A stretch of 64,000 nucleotides of DNA from Amorphochlora amoebiformis. Its lineage: Eukaryota > Cercozoa > Chlorarachniophyceae. Both the position numbers and the translations under genes were made by a program. The notes below the pieces were generated by a model. The model was not told the DNA's origin. It ran no database searches and saw only the letters and a list, made by a program, of their open reading frames with translations. Location of the stretch: contig BAAHQB010000033.1 in NCBI GenBank assembly GCA_054601695.1, forward strand, positions 806,001 to 870,000. Direction: 5' to 3'. Below, one piece after another: positions 1 to 50,767 of the stretch. Position 1 is the stretch's first letter. Each line of letters opens with the position of its first letter.

Positions 1-480
1 TAGATACCTACATACTAGTCTAGATACGCGCGAACGTTCGTCGATAGTTCTAGAGTTATATACGTTATATATCTAGTATATATTCAGATACTACATGTAC
101 TTGTACTCTCATATGCCGTGTATATACTGATATATAGAGCCTGACTTATATGCATATGATATATCGATAAGTTAGCTAGCTAGAGAGTGATCGTAATGAT
201 AACTGAAGTTCAGGCTACCCACGACAATCACAATAATACACTACCAACCGAGGAGGTGCAATTAGTATCGAGGACATCCAACACTCATCAAGAACATCCC
301 TATCCCATACTTGTAGTATTTTATCTGTCAGGCCTGCTGCATATGCACCCTGTACCGAGCAGAAATCCAAGCCCCATTGATAGACATCCGCCGAGAAAAT
401 ATATGAAGTATGCAACGCCTGAAAATGAGTTATTTCGTATCGATATAAATGTGGATGCACACATGTAAATAAATGTACAT
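1..480. other. Unassigned non-repetitive island at the left edge
   Basis: The first 180 bases are AT-rich with scattered CTAGAT/TAGCTAGC words. Bases 187-468 are of mixed composition and open on both strands (93 codons on +, 81 on -). On the + strand an AG at 209-210 and a GT at 257 could bound a small exon, but the peptide (rich in H, N and T) resembles no family I know. It could be an exon of a gene lying to the left, or unique spacer. I assign no function. Confidence 0.3.
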
Positions 481-635
481 AAATATATATAATATATACA
501 TTATTGATGTATGTATAATATAATATGTATATCTATATATGTATATTATATGTGTGCATTTATCTTCAAGTTTAAATTAATGTTTACTATCATGTGTATA
601 CTTACGTGATAATGTACATTATAGCGTGACATATA

Positions 636-671
<36 letters not shown>

Positions 672-1336
672 CTTATGTAGTTGTATAGATATATGTATAC
701 CATAAACATATACATATATGTATAAATTATTAGGTTATATTAACATACATATATACTATATTAATATATATATATATCAATATGTATAAATATATATATA
801 TGTATGTGTATATACATATATACGTACCCATGTACGTTTGATTTGTACAGAGATACACACATCCAATTTATACATACATATTATATAAATTATTAAATAA
901 TCTATAAATACATATGTAAATACATGCATAATACATTTACATGTATACACACACACAAACACAAATATACATAATATATATATATATATATAGATACACA
1001 CATCCAATTTATACAACATGTTTAATTTTTGGTACATACATACATAGTACATATATACATGTATACACATATGCATTCTGTTCAATTTAATTTATGCATG
1101 CACACACACATACACATATATATATATATATATATATGTCTATATAATACATGTATATATATATATATATTATATAATTATGATAACACCTTTGGCTTTT
1201 ATTTCGAGTTGTGGAAGTGAGTCGTACACAGAGTGCTCAAACTCTATTCTTTCATATAAATCCTGTAAAAAACACATTTAATATATGTATATATATATGT
1301 GTGTATGCACATGTACATGTATGTTCATATACACGC

Positions 1337-1367
<31 letters not shown>

Positions 1368-1370
1368 TCG
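481..1370. repeat. AT-rich microsatellite tract
   Basis: Almost entirely (AT)n, (ATAC)n, (ATGT)n and TACACACA tracts. Open frames here translate to Y/I/H/C-rich low complexity and are not genes. No splice-bounded coding segment was seen. Confidence 0.8.
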
Positions 1371-1630
1371 TTAGCGCGCAGCGGTATGGTGTACCACGCA
1401 GTGCATAATTGGTTGCCACTTGGATTATGATAAACTCGGCTGGGATAAAGTGGGCATTTGCGCACAGAAAGCTAGAATCCTCTGTTACCCAATAGTCTGA
1501 ATCCATGCTACTAACGGGTAGTACCCGGTAGTACGGTTGGTATCGGGTGAGGCGATCTCAGCGATCTCCAGCATACAAATACTATGTTTCTCGCTATCTA
1601 TATCTACTCATTGAGCAGCATCCTCTCATG
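1371..1630. other. Unassigned non-repetitive island
   Basis: A 250-bp stretch of mixed composition. It includes GGTAGTACCCGGTAGTAC and GCGATCTCAGCGATCTCC, words of the same style (GGTAGTA, GGAGATC) as the dispersed repeat at 26.55-26.83 and 27.81-28.18 kb. It may be a degraded relative of that repeat. No coding call is supported. Confidence 0.35.
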
Positions 1631-1645
1631 CTAGCCATATTTTTA

Positions 1646-2170
1646 TCCTAACTCTAACCCTAACCCTAACCCTCGACCTACCCCTACCCCTACCCCTACC
1701 CCTATACCTAACCCTAACTCTAACCCTAACCCTAACCCTAACCGAGTCAATGGTCCTCTGACTAAGGCATGCTGAATAATCTGATCCTCCTAACCCTAAC
1801 CCTAACCCTAACCCTAACCCCAATCCTAACCCTAACCTTAACCCTAACCTTAACCACAACCCTAACCATAGCCCCACAATGTGGAGGAGTCAATGGTCCT
1901 CGGACTAAGACATGCTGAATAATCTGATCCTAACCCTAACCCTAACTCTAACCCTAACCGAGTCAATGGTCCTCGGACAAAGATATGCTGAATAATCTGA
2001 TCCTAACCCTAACCCTAACCCTAGCCGTAACCCAACCCTAACCCTAACCCTAACCTTAACACTAACCCTAACCCTAACCGAGTCAATGGTCCTCGGACAA
2101 AGACATGCTGAATAATCTGATCCTAACCCTAACCCTAACCCTAACCTAACCCTAACCCTAACGCTAACTC
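1646..2170. repeat. Telomere-like CCCTAA array with four copies of a 39-bp unit
   Basis: Tandem CCCTAA with variants (CCCTAC, CCTTAA, CTCTAA) is broken by four copies of a conserved unit at about 1744-1782, 1887-1925, 1960-1998 and 2080-2118. On this strand the unit begins GAGTCAATGGTCCTCGGAC and ends GCTGAATAATCT, then runs into GATCCTAACCC. It contains the short hairpin GTCC-GA-GGAC. The same unit recurs five times further right in the opposite orientation, always together with the TTAGGG strand. This looks like subtelomere-type satellite DNA; whether it is near a real chromosome end cannot be seen. Confidence 0.85.
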
Positions 2171-2341
2171 GACGCCGGTCTACCGGACTACCGGCCTACT
2201 GGCCTACCGGACCTCTGCTTAAACAATATATATACATACATGTGAAAACATATATACTGTAATCAACAAATGGTACTCTTAAATACATATATATGTATAT
2301 ATACGCATATGTACATGTATATAATGTATAACATATATATG

Positions 2342-2382
<41 letters not shown>

Positions 2383-2728
2383 TATCTCTATGTATATACA
2401 TATATATACATATATATATACATACATACATATATCAAACCTGATATAGATTATGCGATCCCTGATCATAGGTATGAAGGCTTAGCCCAACAGGCTTGTC
2501 GAAATGCACCGAGACGTCGAAGTCCCCAGCTCACCGATAGCACATAAGGCAATCATAAGGTAATCGAATTCGTATTCCAATACATTTTCGCAGTAATAAA
2601 TCGGCAGTCGCGGGGGGGGGGGGGGGGGGGGGGAGAGAGAGGGATAGAGGAAGAAAGAAGGAAATTAAGGGGGAAAAGATCACCGAAATATATTTATAGG
2701 AGATATGTTTCCGCGAAAAAGTATGAGT

Positions 2729-2776
<48 letters not shown>

Positions 2777-3170
2777 ATATATATATACGCGTATTTATAT
2801 TACATTACTTTTTTATGCATATGTAATATATACATGCATATACACAATGGTTATACACATCTGTGTAAGATGATATTATTATTTACATGATGTAATATGT
2901 GTATGTATCTATGTATATATATATATATTTATATATATATATATATACATAATATATATATATATGTATGTATAATTGTATATATATATATACATGTAAT
3001 ATATATAAACATATATATATATATATATGTACATACCTATATATATATATATAATATACATATTCATCTATTTATACATACATGCATATATATATATATA
3101 TATATGAATATATATATATATATAGATATGTAGATATATGTCTACAATACATATATGCCCTCGCCAAAAC
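2171..3170. repeat. AT microsatellites with a 22-base poly-G run
   Basis: Mostly (AT)n arrays (for example 2740-2774 and 2925-3060). A unique island lies at 2450-2610, followed by 22 consecutive G at 2612-2633 and a GA-rich tail. On the minus strand a short open stretch ends at a possible GTGAGC donor near 2540, but I recognise no protein in it. Confidence 0.75.
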
Positions 3171-4620
3171 AGGCTTCCAAAAAACAAAAAAAAAAAACAA
3201 AGCGATCTACATCAGATTTGACTAGAAAAACAGAATTTTTGATCAACAACTTACAAGTTGAGCCCCTTCGAATAGAAAATCCACCCTGACAGTACGATTA
3301 AGGGTAGGATCAGATTATTCAGCATGTCTTAGTCCGAGGACCATTGACTAGATTAAGCGTAGGGTAAGGCTTTGAGCTAGGGCTCAGAAAATCCACTAAG
3401 GACACGATTCAGCACCTAACTCTCACGACCTAGCCAACTCTATGCCCGATTCGGAACCCAACTGAAACCTAGCCGGGATCCTAGCATTCACCCCAACCCC
3501 AACCCCAACCCCAAAATCTGAACCCTGACCCTAACGTTAACCCTAATACTAACCCTAAATCTAACTCTAACCCTCAGTACCTTGACAGTGTCTCCCGTGT
3601 GCGCATGGAATGGTGTGCTCAGGTACCAGATGATCTGATGTATATATATATATATAAATATGTATGTATATATATGCATGTTAATACATAATCTAAGTCT
3701 AAACCCTACATCTAATCGTATGTACATCCAAGTATACATATATAATGTATATATACACGTACATACATATGCTCGTACAATAGCCGTATCCATCTAACTG
3801 CAATCCGTAATCGTAACCCTAACTCTAACATATTTCATTCATATACCTGCAATTGATGTACATACTATACCAACATAACCGCTAACAGTAACCGTAACAA
3901 CCACATTACCGTAACAGTAACCGTAACCGTAACCGTAAAGGTAACTGTAACGGTAACCGTAACCGTAATGGTAACTGTAACCGTAACCGTGACGGTAACC
4001 ATAAATGTAAGTTAACCGTAATCGTAGCGGTAATCGTAGTAGTAACCATGATTATAACACTAACCTGTTCAAATGATGTGTAACCCGAACTGGGAGAGGT
4101 ATCTAGACGGACAGATACCTGTGTATGTAACAAATATATTCATATACATATACATACACATATATATGCTACATATACAACACTTAGGTTTAGGATTTTG
4201 CGTTAGGGTTACCTCAGGGCCTTCAAAATCAACATCGAACCAAAAGGCTATCCCATGGATCTATGGTTAGTGTATAAGTTAGGCTTAGGGTTCAGGTTAG
4301 AGTCATTAGTAAGGTCTCCACGAGGGTCGGGTAAGGTTAGGGATGCGGTTCGGGTTGAATTTTGTACCGTGGCATTGTTTAGAAACGTGAAGGATAAGGT
4401 TGAAGCTATCTCCTCCTAGGGTTAGAGTTAGGGTTGGGATCAGATTATTCAGCATGTCTTAGTCCGAGGAACATTGACTCTCCGGCAGGGTTAGGGTCAG
4501 GTTAAGAGCCAGGGTTAGGGCTTAGGGTTTAGGGTTTAGGGTTAAGGGTTTAGTTTGAGGTTGGGTTGCGTATATAAGGGGGGCTGATTATGTTTACGAA
4601 TTTCTTACATTTTAATTTGC
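3171..4620. repeat. Degenerate telomere-like repeats, a GTAACC-type variant array and two satellite units
   Basis: Copies of the 39-bp satellite lie at 3312-3350 and 4442-4480, both in the AGATTATTCAGCATGTC orientation and next to TTAGGG-like words. Between them, 3876-4040 is a distinct array of GTAACC/GTAACG hexamers (a G-for-C variant of the telomere hexamer). Bases 4260-4570 hold degenerate TTAGGG. There is no gene signal. Confidence 0.7.
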
Positions 4621-5025
4621 TTCGTTTTATACATTTATTGTAAGATATAAATATGATTTGTACATATACAAAAATGGATACTATGGACATTTACATATAC
4701 ATATATATAGATATATTTTAATTTACATATATGTATATGTATACAAGATATGGATAGGTTGGGATTAGGTTTAGAATAGGTTGAAGTTACAATATCGTTG
4801 TGGGTCGTTTTGTAGAGGTTAAGATCGGCGAGAAGCTGGGATACATATGCATGTATGCAATTTATATGTAAAAGTATCCGTACATTTGTATATGTAATTA
4901 AATATATACATGTATATACAACAAGTATGTAAAAAATGTACACAAGCGCTCACACACGGAGATATATATATGTATATATTTATATATATATGTATATATA
5001 TATATATATATACATCTATATATAT

Positions 5026-5077
<52 letters not shown>

Positions 5078-5161
5078 GTATGTATATATCACACAAACAC
5101 ACACACCCATACCCACACACATATGCACATATATATATATATATATATGTATAGATATGAG

Positions 5162-5198
<37 letters not shown>

Positions 5199-5659
5199 GA
5201 TATAAATATGTATAATATGGATATATACATATATATATATATGCATATATATTATATATATATATATACACATATATATTATATACATATATACATATAT
5301 ATATATAAATATATATATAATATATACATATATACATATATTTACGTTTACGCTTACACCTAAATATGCATATTATATATGTATATATACATATTCATAT
5401 AATACATACATATGTGTACATACATATATATATATATATGTAATATACATGTATGTGTATATATGCATTATAAATATCCATACATACAAAAATACATATA
5501 TTATATATAAATGTATTATATATATTATGTATACATGTATATATATATTTGCACATACATATATATATATATATATACTTATGCAATGATGTAAACATAT
5601 ATATATATATTATGTGTTCAATATACATATACATGTGTATATGAATATATATATATAAA

Positions 5660-5700
<41 letters not shown>

Positions 5701-5827
5701 ATTTGTATTTGTACACAGACATACATACACAGAAACAAACACACATATGTGTATGAATATACAAAATAAAGTATATATATATATATATATATATAAATAT
5801 AGATATGTGAATACAAACCATGACATA

Positions 5828-5858
<31 letters not shown>

Positions 5859-6060
5859 TCATGTATATAAAAACATATACCGATATATATGCATATAAAT
5901 ATATATATATATGTATTAAATATAATATATATATATATATATATGTATGTATATATGTATACATACAAATATCCATGCATATACATTGCATGTATATTTT
6001 TATACAAATATGTATATACATAATATATATATATATATATATATACCATGTGTTTTGAGA
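4621..6060. repeat. Long AT/ATAC/ATGT microsatellite tract
   Basis: Nearly continuous (AT)n with short CA and GTAT interruptions and a few unique bases at 4740-4860. Long open frames on both strands are translations of the repeat. No exon was found. Confidence 0.85.
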
Positions 6061-6122
6061 TTATGCCATCAGGTTTTAAATGCTGTCGCTCCGGTGCAGA
6101 AAACTGTTCTTTTTTCAGCTAC
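6061..6122. other. Orphan exon-like segment of ambiguous strand
   Basis: A 60-bp non-repetitive island in AT repeats. On + it is preceded by a good acceptor (CCATCAG) and reads [17 protein letters not shown], very like motif III (SAT) of DEAD-box RNA helicases. On - , after GTAG, it reads [16 protein letters not shown] in the phase left open by the possible PRMT segment at 6600-6627, and resembles the PRMT barrel region around VVTNACLIK. Neither strand has a clear GT donor after the segment. It could be a helicase exon remnant or the next PRMT exon. Confidence 0.3.
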
Positions 6123-6288
6123 ATATATATACATATATATATATATATATGCATATATATATATATATACTTGTCTATATATATACATATATGTATTTAT
6201 TAACATAGATTATATATATATATGTATATATGTGTATGTATATAAATATATCTTTATTTTTATATTATAAAATATACTAATATGCGTA

Positions 6289-6327
<39 letters not shown>

Positions 6328-6353
6328 ATATGTATGTATATACATTCATATAA

Positions 6354-6401
<48 letters not shown>

Positions 6402-6524
6402 ACATGGATATATACATTTACACACATAAATACTTATGCATGTATTTGTACACATACATGTAATATGTATTTTAGGATATCCTAAAAAAATTTGTACACA
6501 ATATTAACGTATATTCATTTACAT

Positions 6525-6556
<32 letters not shown>

Positions 6557-6829
6557 CATATACCATGAATGTTTTTGTATATATAAAATGTGTTCATACC
6601 ATTGAATTTCTTGTAAAGTGGAGAAATCTAATACTACGTAATATATATATACATAATATATATATATATATAATATATATATAAATATATTAATTATATA
6701 TATATATATATACATACATATAATATATACGTACTTCACATGTGAATTCATATAATATACAATATATATGCACATACACACACGTAGATACATATTATGT
6801 ATCTATATATATATATGTATATATATATA

Positions 6830-6875
<46 letters not shown>

Positions 6876-6902
6876 AATATTACATTATATATGTATATAC
6901 AC

Positions 6903-11943
<5,041 letters not shown>

Positions 11944-12173
11944 GGATATTACACCCAGTAAGAGTGCCATGCGCGGCAGATTCGGCCACCATCGGCAATC
12001 CACGGAGCCCATCTCCAGATATCTGATTGAGATATCTTGATATCGAACCATTGATATCTTACATCGGTGTCCCACGAGAAACTAAATTTAATCTCGGCAC
12101 CCGAATATTTCGCGCCATTGCACGGACTTGCCGTAGCAAGCCAGGCGGAAGAAAGTTACGGGTACAAGGAGCG
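11944..12173. promoter_or_regulatory. Divergent intergenic region with four GATATC palindromes
   Basis: This 230-bp segment separates the start codons of the minus-strand PRMT gene and the plus-strand TPR-SET gene, so it must carry both promoters unless the 5' UTRs are longer. Four exact GATATC palindromes lie at 12018-12023, 12031-12036, 12039-12044 and 12053-12058, clustered within 41 bp. I see no convincing TATA box. Shared regulation of two methyltransferases is an inference from layout only. Confidence 0.5.
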
Positions 12174-14193
12174 ATGCCAAAGAAAAAGAGGGACAGCCGC
12201 AGAAAAAAGAAGGAGGCTAGGGCAGCCCAGAAGGCTGCGCCAGATACGGCTGTCGACAAGGGCCGAGCGGCTTTCTTGCGCAAGGATTACGATTCGGCGT
12301 TGAAATTATTCTCCCAGGTTCAACGTGGGATAATCCAGATTTGGTTCGCGGGTTTTGAGTCTTGATGAATATTACGCAGGCTCTCGAGGTTGAACAGAAG
12401 AACGAAAAATTGTACTCCAATCGATCCGCAACTCATATCTTCCTGCAGAACTACGAAGAGGTGGGAGAATCGATTCTTGCGGGATTTTTTTGTGAATGCT
12501 GATAACCGATGTTCAGGCCTTAGCCGACGCAGAGACTTGCATATCTCTAAGTAGCGAGTGGCACAAGGGATACTATCGAAAGGGGGTCGCCTTGGAGAAG
12601 TTGCTTCGGTACCAGGACGCTCGAGCAGCTTTTAAAAAGGCTGAAAAATACTCTCCTACGGACTCCGCAACCTTGAAGGCTCTGGAATCGATCGAATCTC
12701 TCCTTAAGGAACTAGCGATCTCCCTGGAGGAGACTGCAGCTGACAACCCGGATAACGATCGCTTCACTTGCATGGTCAAGTGGATGAAGGACGGCGGCTG
12801 CAAGTTTCCCAAGCTGTATCTCAAATACTACAGCCAGGATTACCGAGGAGTTCACACGCTGTGCAAGATCCCACCCAGCGATTGCGTGTTGTTCGTACCG
12901 AAGAATTATCTGATGACGAACGAAGTTGCCATGGAGTCGGAGATCGGCAAGGCAATCCAGAACTCAGGTTACGACATGAGGTCTGAACACTCATGGCTGG
13001 CTGTATACCTCATCCAAGAGAAGCACAAGAGAGCAAAGTCCTTCTGGAAGCCCTACATTGATATTCTCCCCGATAAGTATGGAAACATGCCGATGCTGTT
13101 CGGAGGACTCTACAAGAAGTTCTTGGAGGGCTCGTATGCGCTGACTATGGCTAAGAATCGCATGGAGAGTTTAAAGGTTGAGTACGACGGGATCGTCAAA
13201 TCCTGTCCCGCCTTCCGGAAATATATGTTTCTCGAGTTTGTGTGGGGCCGTCTCGCAGTCATTACCCGTATTTTCGGGCTCAACATCCATGGGAAGAAGA
13301 CGAGCGCCTTGGTTCCGTACGCCGATATGTTGAATCATATCACGGACAAGCAAACGGACTGGCAGTACGATGATAAGCGCAAGGGGTATACCATGATCAC
13401 CAATAGAGGTGTTGCCCGTGGAGAGCAGATCTTCGACAGCTACGGGCGCAAATGTAACGGGCGCTACTTCGTAAATTACGGCTTTACTATCGACCAGAAC
13501 TTCGTTGACAATGACGCCGTGTTCCGAGCTTCTCTCCCGCCTGACGACCCGCACTACCGTATGAAGCTCAAGTACCTTCACAACAGCCCTGCGCGCGAGT
13601 TTCAGGTGCCCCCAACTTACTCCGAAGACGTCTCGGTGCTTAGTGAGAACATGAAGCCCAGAAATATGTTCTCCTTCTTCCGCTTCCTGCATGCAAGGGA
13701 TAGTGAGCTTATGCTCCTCTCCTCTGCGGATGGGTATCAGATCAAGGATGTAGGACCTATTAGTATCCGAAATGAAGTTTCAGTGTTAAAGCATATCGCA
13801 GAGGTGGCCAAGAAGCAGCTCAAGTATTTCCCCGAACCTCTGGCCGTAGATCACAAGCTTCTTAAGGTTATGTTGAGGGTCTTGTGTCTTGTTAGACGGT
13901 TGGGGAGTTTGGAGTTTCATCCAGTTCTTATTTCTATCTCTCACTCTCGCTTAATTCTCACCTCTCTATTTGACATCTCTACCTTCCTATTCGTGTAACA
14001 CAGGAAACGAAAATATGTAAATACATCCATAAATACGTACGTGTACATCTGGGATAACTACATGAAGCTAAGAATTTTTCCTTTTTAGTGAAATTATATA
14101 TAATATAAATATATATATATGTATATATATATATCATTTTATATATATACATATGTATGTATGTATATATATATTTAGTGTATATTATATAAC

Positions 14194-14232
<39 letters not shown>

Positions 14233-14258
14233 AATATGTATACATACGTTTATATATA

Positions 14259-14289
<31 letters not shown>

Positions 14290-14628
14290 ATATATATATA
14301 TATATATTTATATGTATATATATATATAATATATATATATATATACACGTGTGTAAGTTAATTCATAAATATGCAACACCATTACATGTATGAATGAATA
14401 TATTGTAATATTTGTATTAGTAAATGTAAATCAGTCGCACAATCCAATAATTAAACCCGAAATGTGCACACACATATGTATCACGCTCGCACAAGTGTAC
14501 AATATAGAGAAATATATATATATATATATATATATGAGTATTATATATTCATATATATATATATATTTATATATTATATATATATCTATATATATATATA
14601 TATATTATATATATATATATATATAAAT

Positions 14629-14670
<42 letters not shown>

Positions 14671-14672
14671 TA

Positions 14673-14714
<42 letters not shown>

Positions 14715-14736
14715 TAAATAATATATATTATATATT

Positions 14737-14783
<47 letters not shown>

Positions 14784-15273
14784 TGGATATATCTAATATA
14801 TATACATACATTATGTGATATATACATATATATATCATACATAATATAATATATTTGTTTATATATATATATATATATATATACATATATAAATGTATAC
14901 ATTATTATTAATAATAATACTAATAACAACAATAATAATAATAATAATAATAATCATAATACGCAAGAACACGAATACACACACGCAAATATATAGATAT
15001 TATATACATATAATATATAAATTTTTGGAATATCTTATGTGTGCATAGGTGAACAAATTCATGGACATGAATCACCGCAACTGCATAATGATGAGGTGTG
15101 GTGAGAAAGAGACTCTGCACTGGTATATCGAGTTGGCGACCAAGGCTATTCCGCTGCTGAACATGTCTTGGAAAGATCTGAAGCGTATCGCCGCCAAGTG
15201 TCACCAGCAACAAACAAGGTTTAACTACTACGTCACTGAAGTTGTAGTACCCCTTGTAAAGAACCAGAAATAG
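12174..15273 (+). CDS. TPR-SET domain protein lysine methyltransferase
   Basis: Predicted to methylate lysine in proteins. Four exons: 12174-12317, 12380-12460, 12517-13866 and 15049-15273 (stop TAG); all introns are phase 0, giving about 599 residues. The start [18 protein letters not shown] is strongly basic and could act as a nuclear or ribosome-binding tail. Residues of about 30-150 form TPR helices of the Hop/Sti1 kind ([17 protein letters not shown], then [15 protein letters not shown]). A SET domain of the Rubisco-LSMT/SETD3 class follows: [10 protein letters not shown] is the signature asparagine-histidine motif, and RYFVNYGF supplies the C-terminal SET tyrosine. The C-terminal part, including the last exon, fits the LSMT substrate-binding helical domain. 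Introns 1 and 2 are 62 and 56 nt; intron 3 is 1.18 kb of AT repeats. The gene is divergent from the PRMT and convergent with the fimbrin gene. The substrate is unknown. Confidence 0.88.
13867..15048. repeat. 1.18-kb intron of AT and AAT microsatellites
   Basis: The third intron of the TPR-SET gene. It contains (AT)n arrays from 14100 to 14890 and an (AAT)n block at about 14902-14955. Donor AAG|GTTATG and acceptor GCATAG|GTG keep phase 0. No other gene is evident. Confidence 0.8.
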
Positions 15274-15443
15274 AAATAGTGCAGCAGCGACTTTTGCCGA
15301 ATGCAAGAATTCAAGCGGAGATAGGGTGATGTCCTCAGGCGCAGAGGAGATAGGCTCGAGCTTGCGCTTGAGAAGTTTTTTCGATTAATTCAGTGAATTA
15401 ATTTATTCTCACGGTACTACATAATTACTATGTACATATCTAG

Positions 15444-15486
<43 letters not shown>

Positions 15487-16275
15487 AGATATGTATGTAT
15501 TATGCATATATGTATATATATATATATGTATATATGTATATATATATATATCCAGATATGTATGTGTTATGTATGTGTATTATATACACATATGTATGTC
15601 TAGATATATATGTATGTGTATATATATATCTAGATATATATATTACATGCACATCTAGATCTAGTACATTTACATTGGTTCGCCACTAAGACTAGAAGAC
15701 TACTAGACTTGTAAGAACAAACTAGATATAGAGAATCTAGTCATTGGTCATCGTTCTGGTCATTTTGATTACAAATCTAGACAAATATCAATTTAATATA
15801 TAATTAATTATATAATCTAGATAATATTATAATACATACATATCGTACTATCTCCAGATACTTGAATACATAAACATTCTACTGAATGTAGTTGATATAC
15901 TAGGTACCATGTCGTGCAGCTACTACTAAGTACGACTTGGACTAGTATCACGCTAGGATCATCGCATCAGCACAACACCAGTCATACGATATGATCTAGA
16001 TGATCTAGATGATACAATACACACGGTACCTACTAGACCCAGCTGAGCTAGATCTAGTGTTCATATTTAGATCTAGTAGATGAACTCTAGAAACTCACAA
16101 ACTCTAGAAACTTGGCATCACATCATCATCTTATACATATTCACGTTTACGACGACGTCGCGTTTGTGTATTGGCTTTAATGAGTAGAATGTAGTGTACA
16201 ATTCCAATCAATTAATGGGTGTGTAATCAAGTGTTACGGATACCTAGGATACACCTAGTAAACTGTGGCTGTTCC
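15274..16275. other. Spacer between convergent genes, rich in CTAGAT words
   Basis: One kilobase between the stop of the TPR-SET gene and the stop of the fimbrin gene. After a short unique 3' flank it holds (AT)n and, from about 15450 to 16110, many TCTAGAT / GATCTAGATGATCTAGATGAT words. A similar CTAGAT-rich stretch lies at 60.2-60.7 kb and a weaker one at 1-185. It must contain both polyadenylation sites; I see no clear signal. Confidence 0.6.
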
Positions 16276-49837
<33,562 letters not shown>

Positions 49838-50283
49838 TAGTTTCACGACCTCACGATAAGACCCTCTCCTAACAATAATAACTTACGTGAACATACACAT
49901 ATATATATAAATATATATATTAATATATATATATATATGTATATTAATACATATATATATATATATGTATCTATGTTATACATATGAAAAGCATCTTAAC
50001 CCCATTCACATATATCTATATTTTTAAAATATACATATATCACATTTATACATATATATATGTATAACATCTTTTATAAACATATACATAAGTTCTGTTC
50101 TGAATATCACAGGAGAGGGAGATGGAAGGATACATACATGAGTACTTCGTATAGATAGTAATGTATCTATGTATGGGCTATGGGACTACCTAGGAGGCCT
50201 CCTAGCGCTACCAACTGTTTTTACCTGATATGTGTGTATGTAACATGATGTAAATATGAATATTTTACATCTGTATGTCATAC

Positions 50284-50301
50284 CATCGGTCGAAAACATT
50301 T
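50284..50301 (-). other. Candidate 18-nt microexon upstream of the coiled-coil fimbrin gene
   Basis: Between TTTAG and GTATGA. Read in phase 2 it gives NVFDR and joins exon 49811-49868 as TG|G (tryptophan): NVFDRWRGSYREVVKLMDPE. It requires a preceding exon ending in phase 2, whereas the nearest upstream exon (50777-50838) ends in phase 0. So either an exon is missing between them or this microexon is wrong. Confidence 0.35.
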
Positions 50302-50311
50302 CTAAAGGTGC

Positions 50312-50346
<35 letters not shown>

Positions 50347-50767
50347 AGTATGTATACATATATGTATATATATATATATATATGTATGTACATACATACA
50401 TACATATGTGTATATATATTCAATATATATATATGTATATATATGTAAATATATATATATATATATATATAATATATATATATATATACACACATACAAA
50501 TGCATAAATATTTACGCACATAATATATATATTATATGTACATATATACACACACGCATACATATATATATATATATGCATAAATATTTACGTATATAAC
50601 TTATATGTTATGCATATATGTATATATATATATGTATATATTGTATATATATTTACTCTCATACACCCCTTCCTCTCTCTTTCACTCTCTACCCCTAATT
50701 TCATGCCTCTCATCCTTCTCTCTCCTTCCCCGTCCCTCTTTAACACGAAACGAACTATCTCTCGCTC

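Noticed and set aside
5395-6021. A 208-codon minus-strand frame in the left AT tract
   Set aside because: Translation of ATAC/ATGT repeats with Y/I/C bias on both strands.
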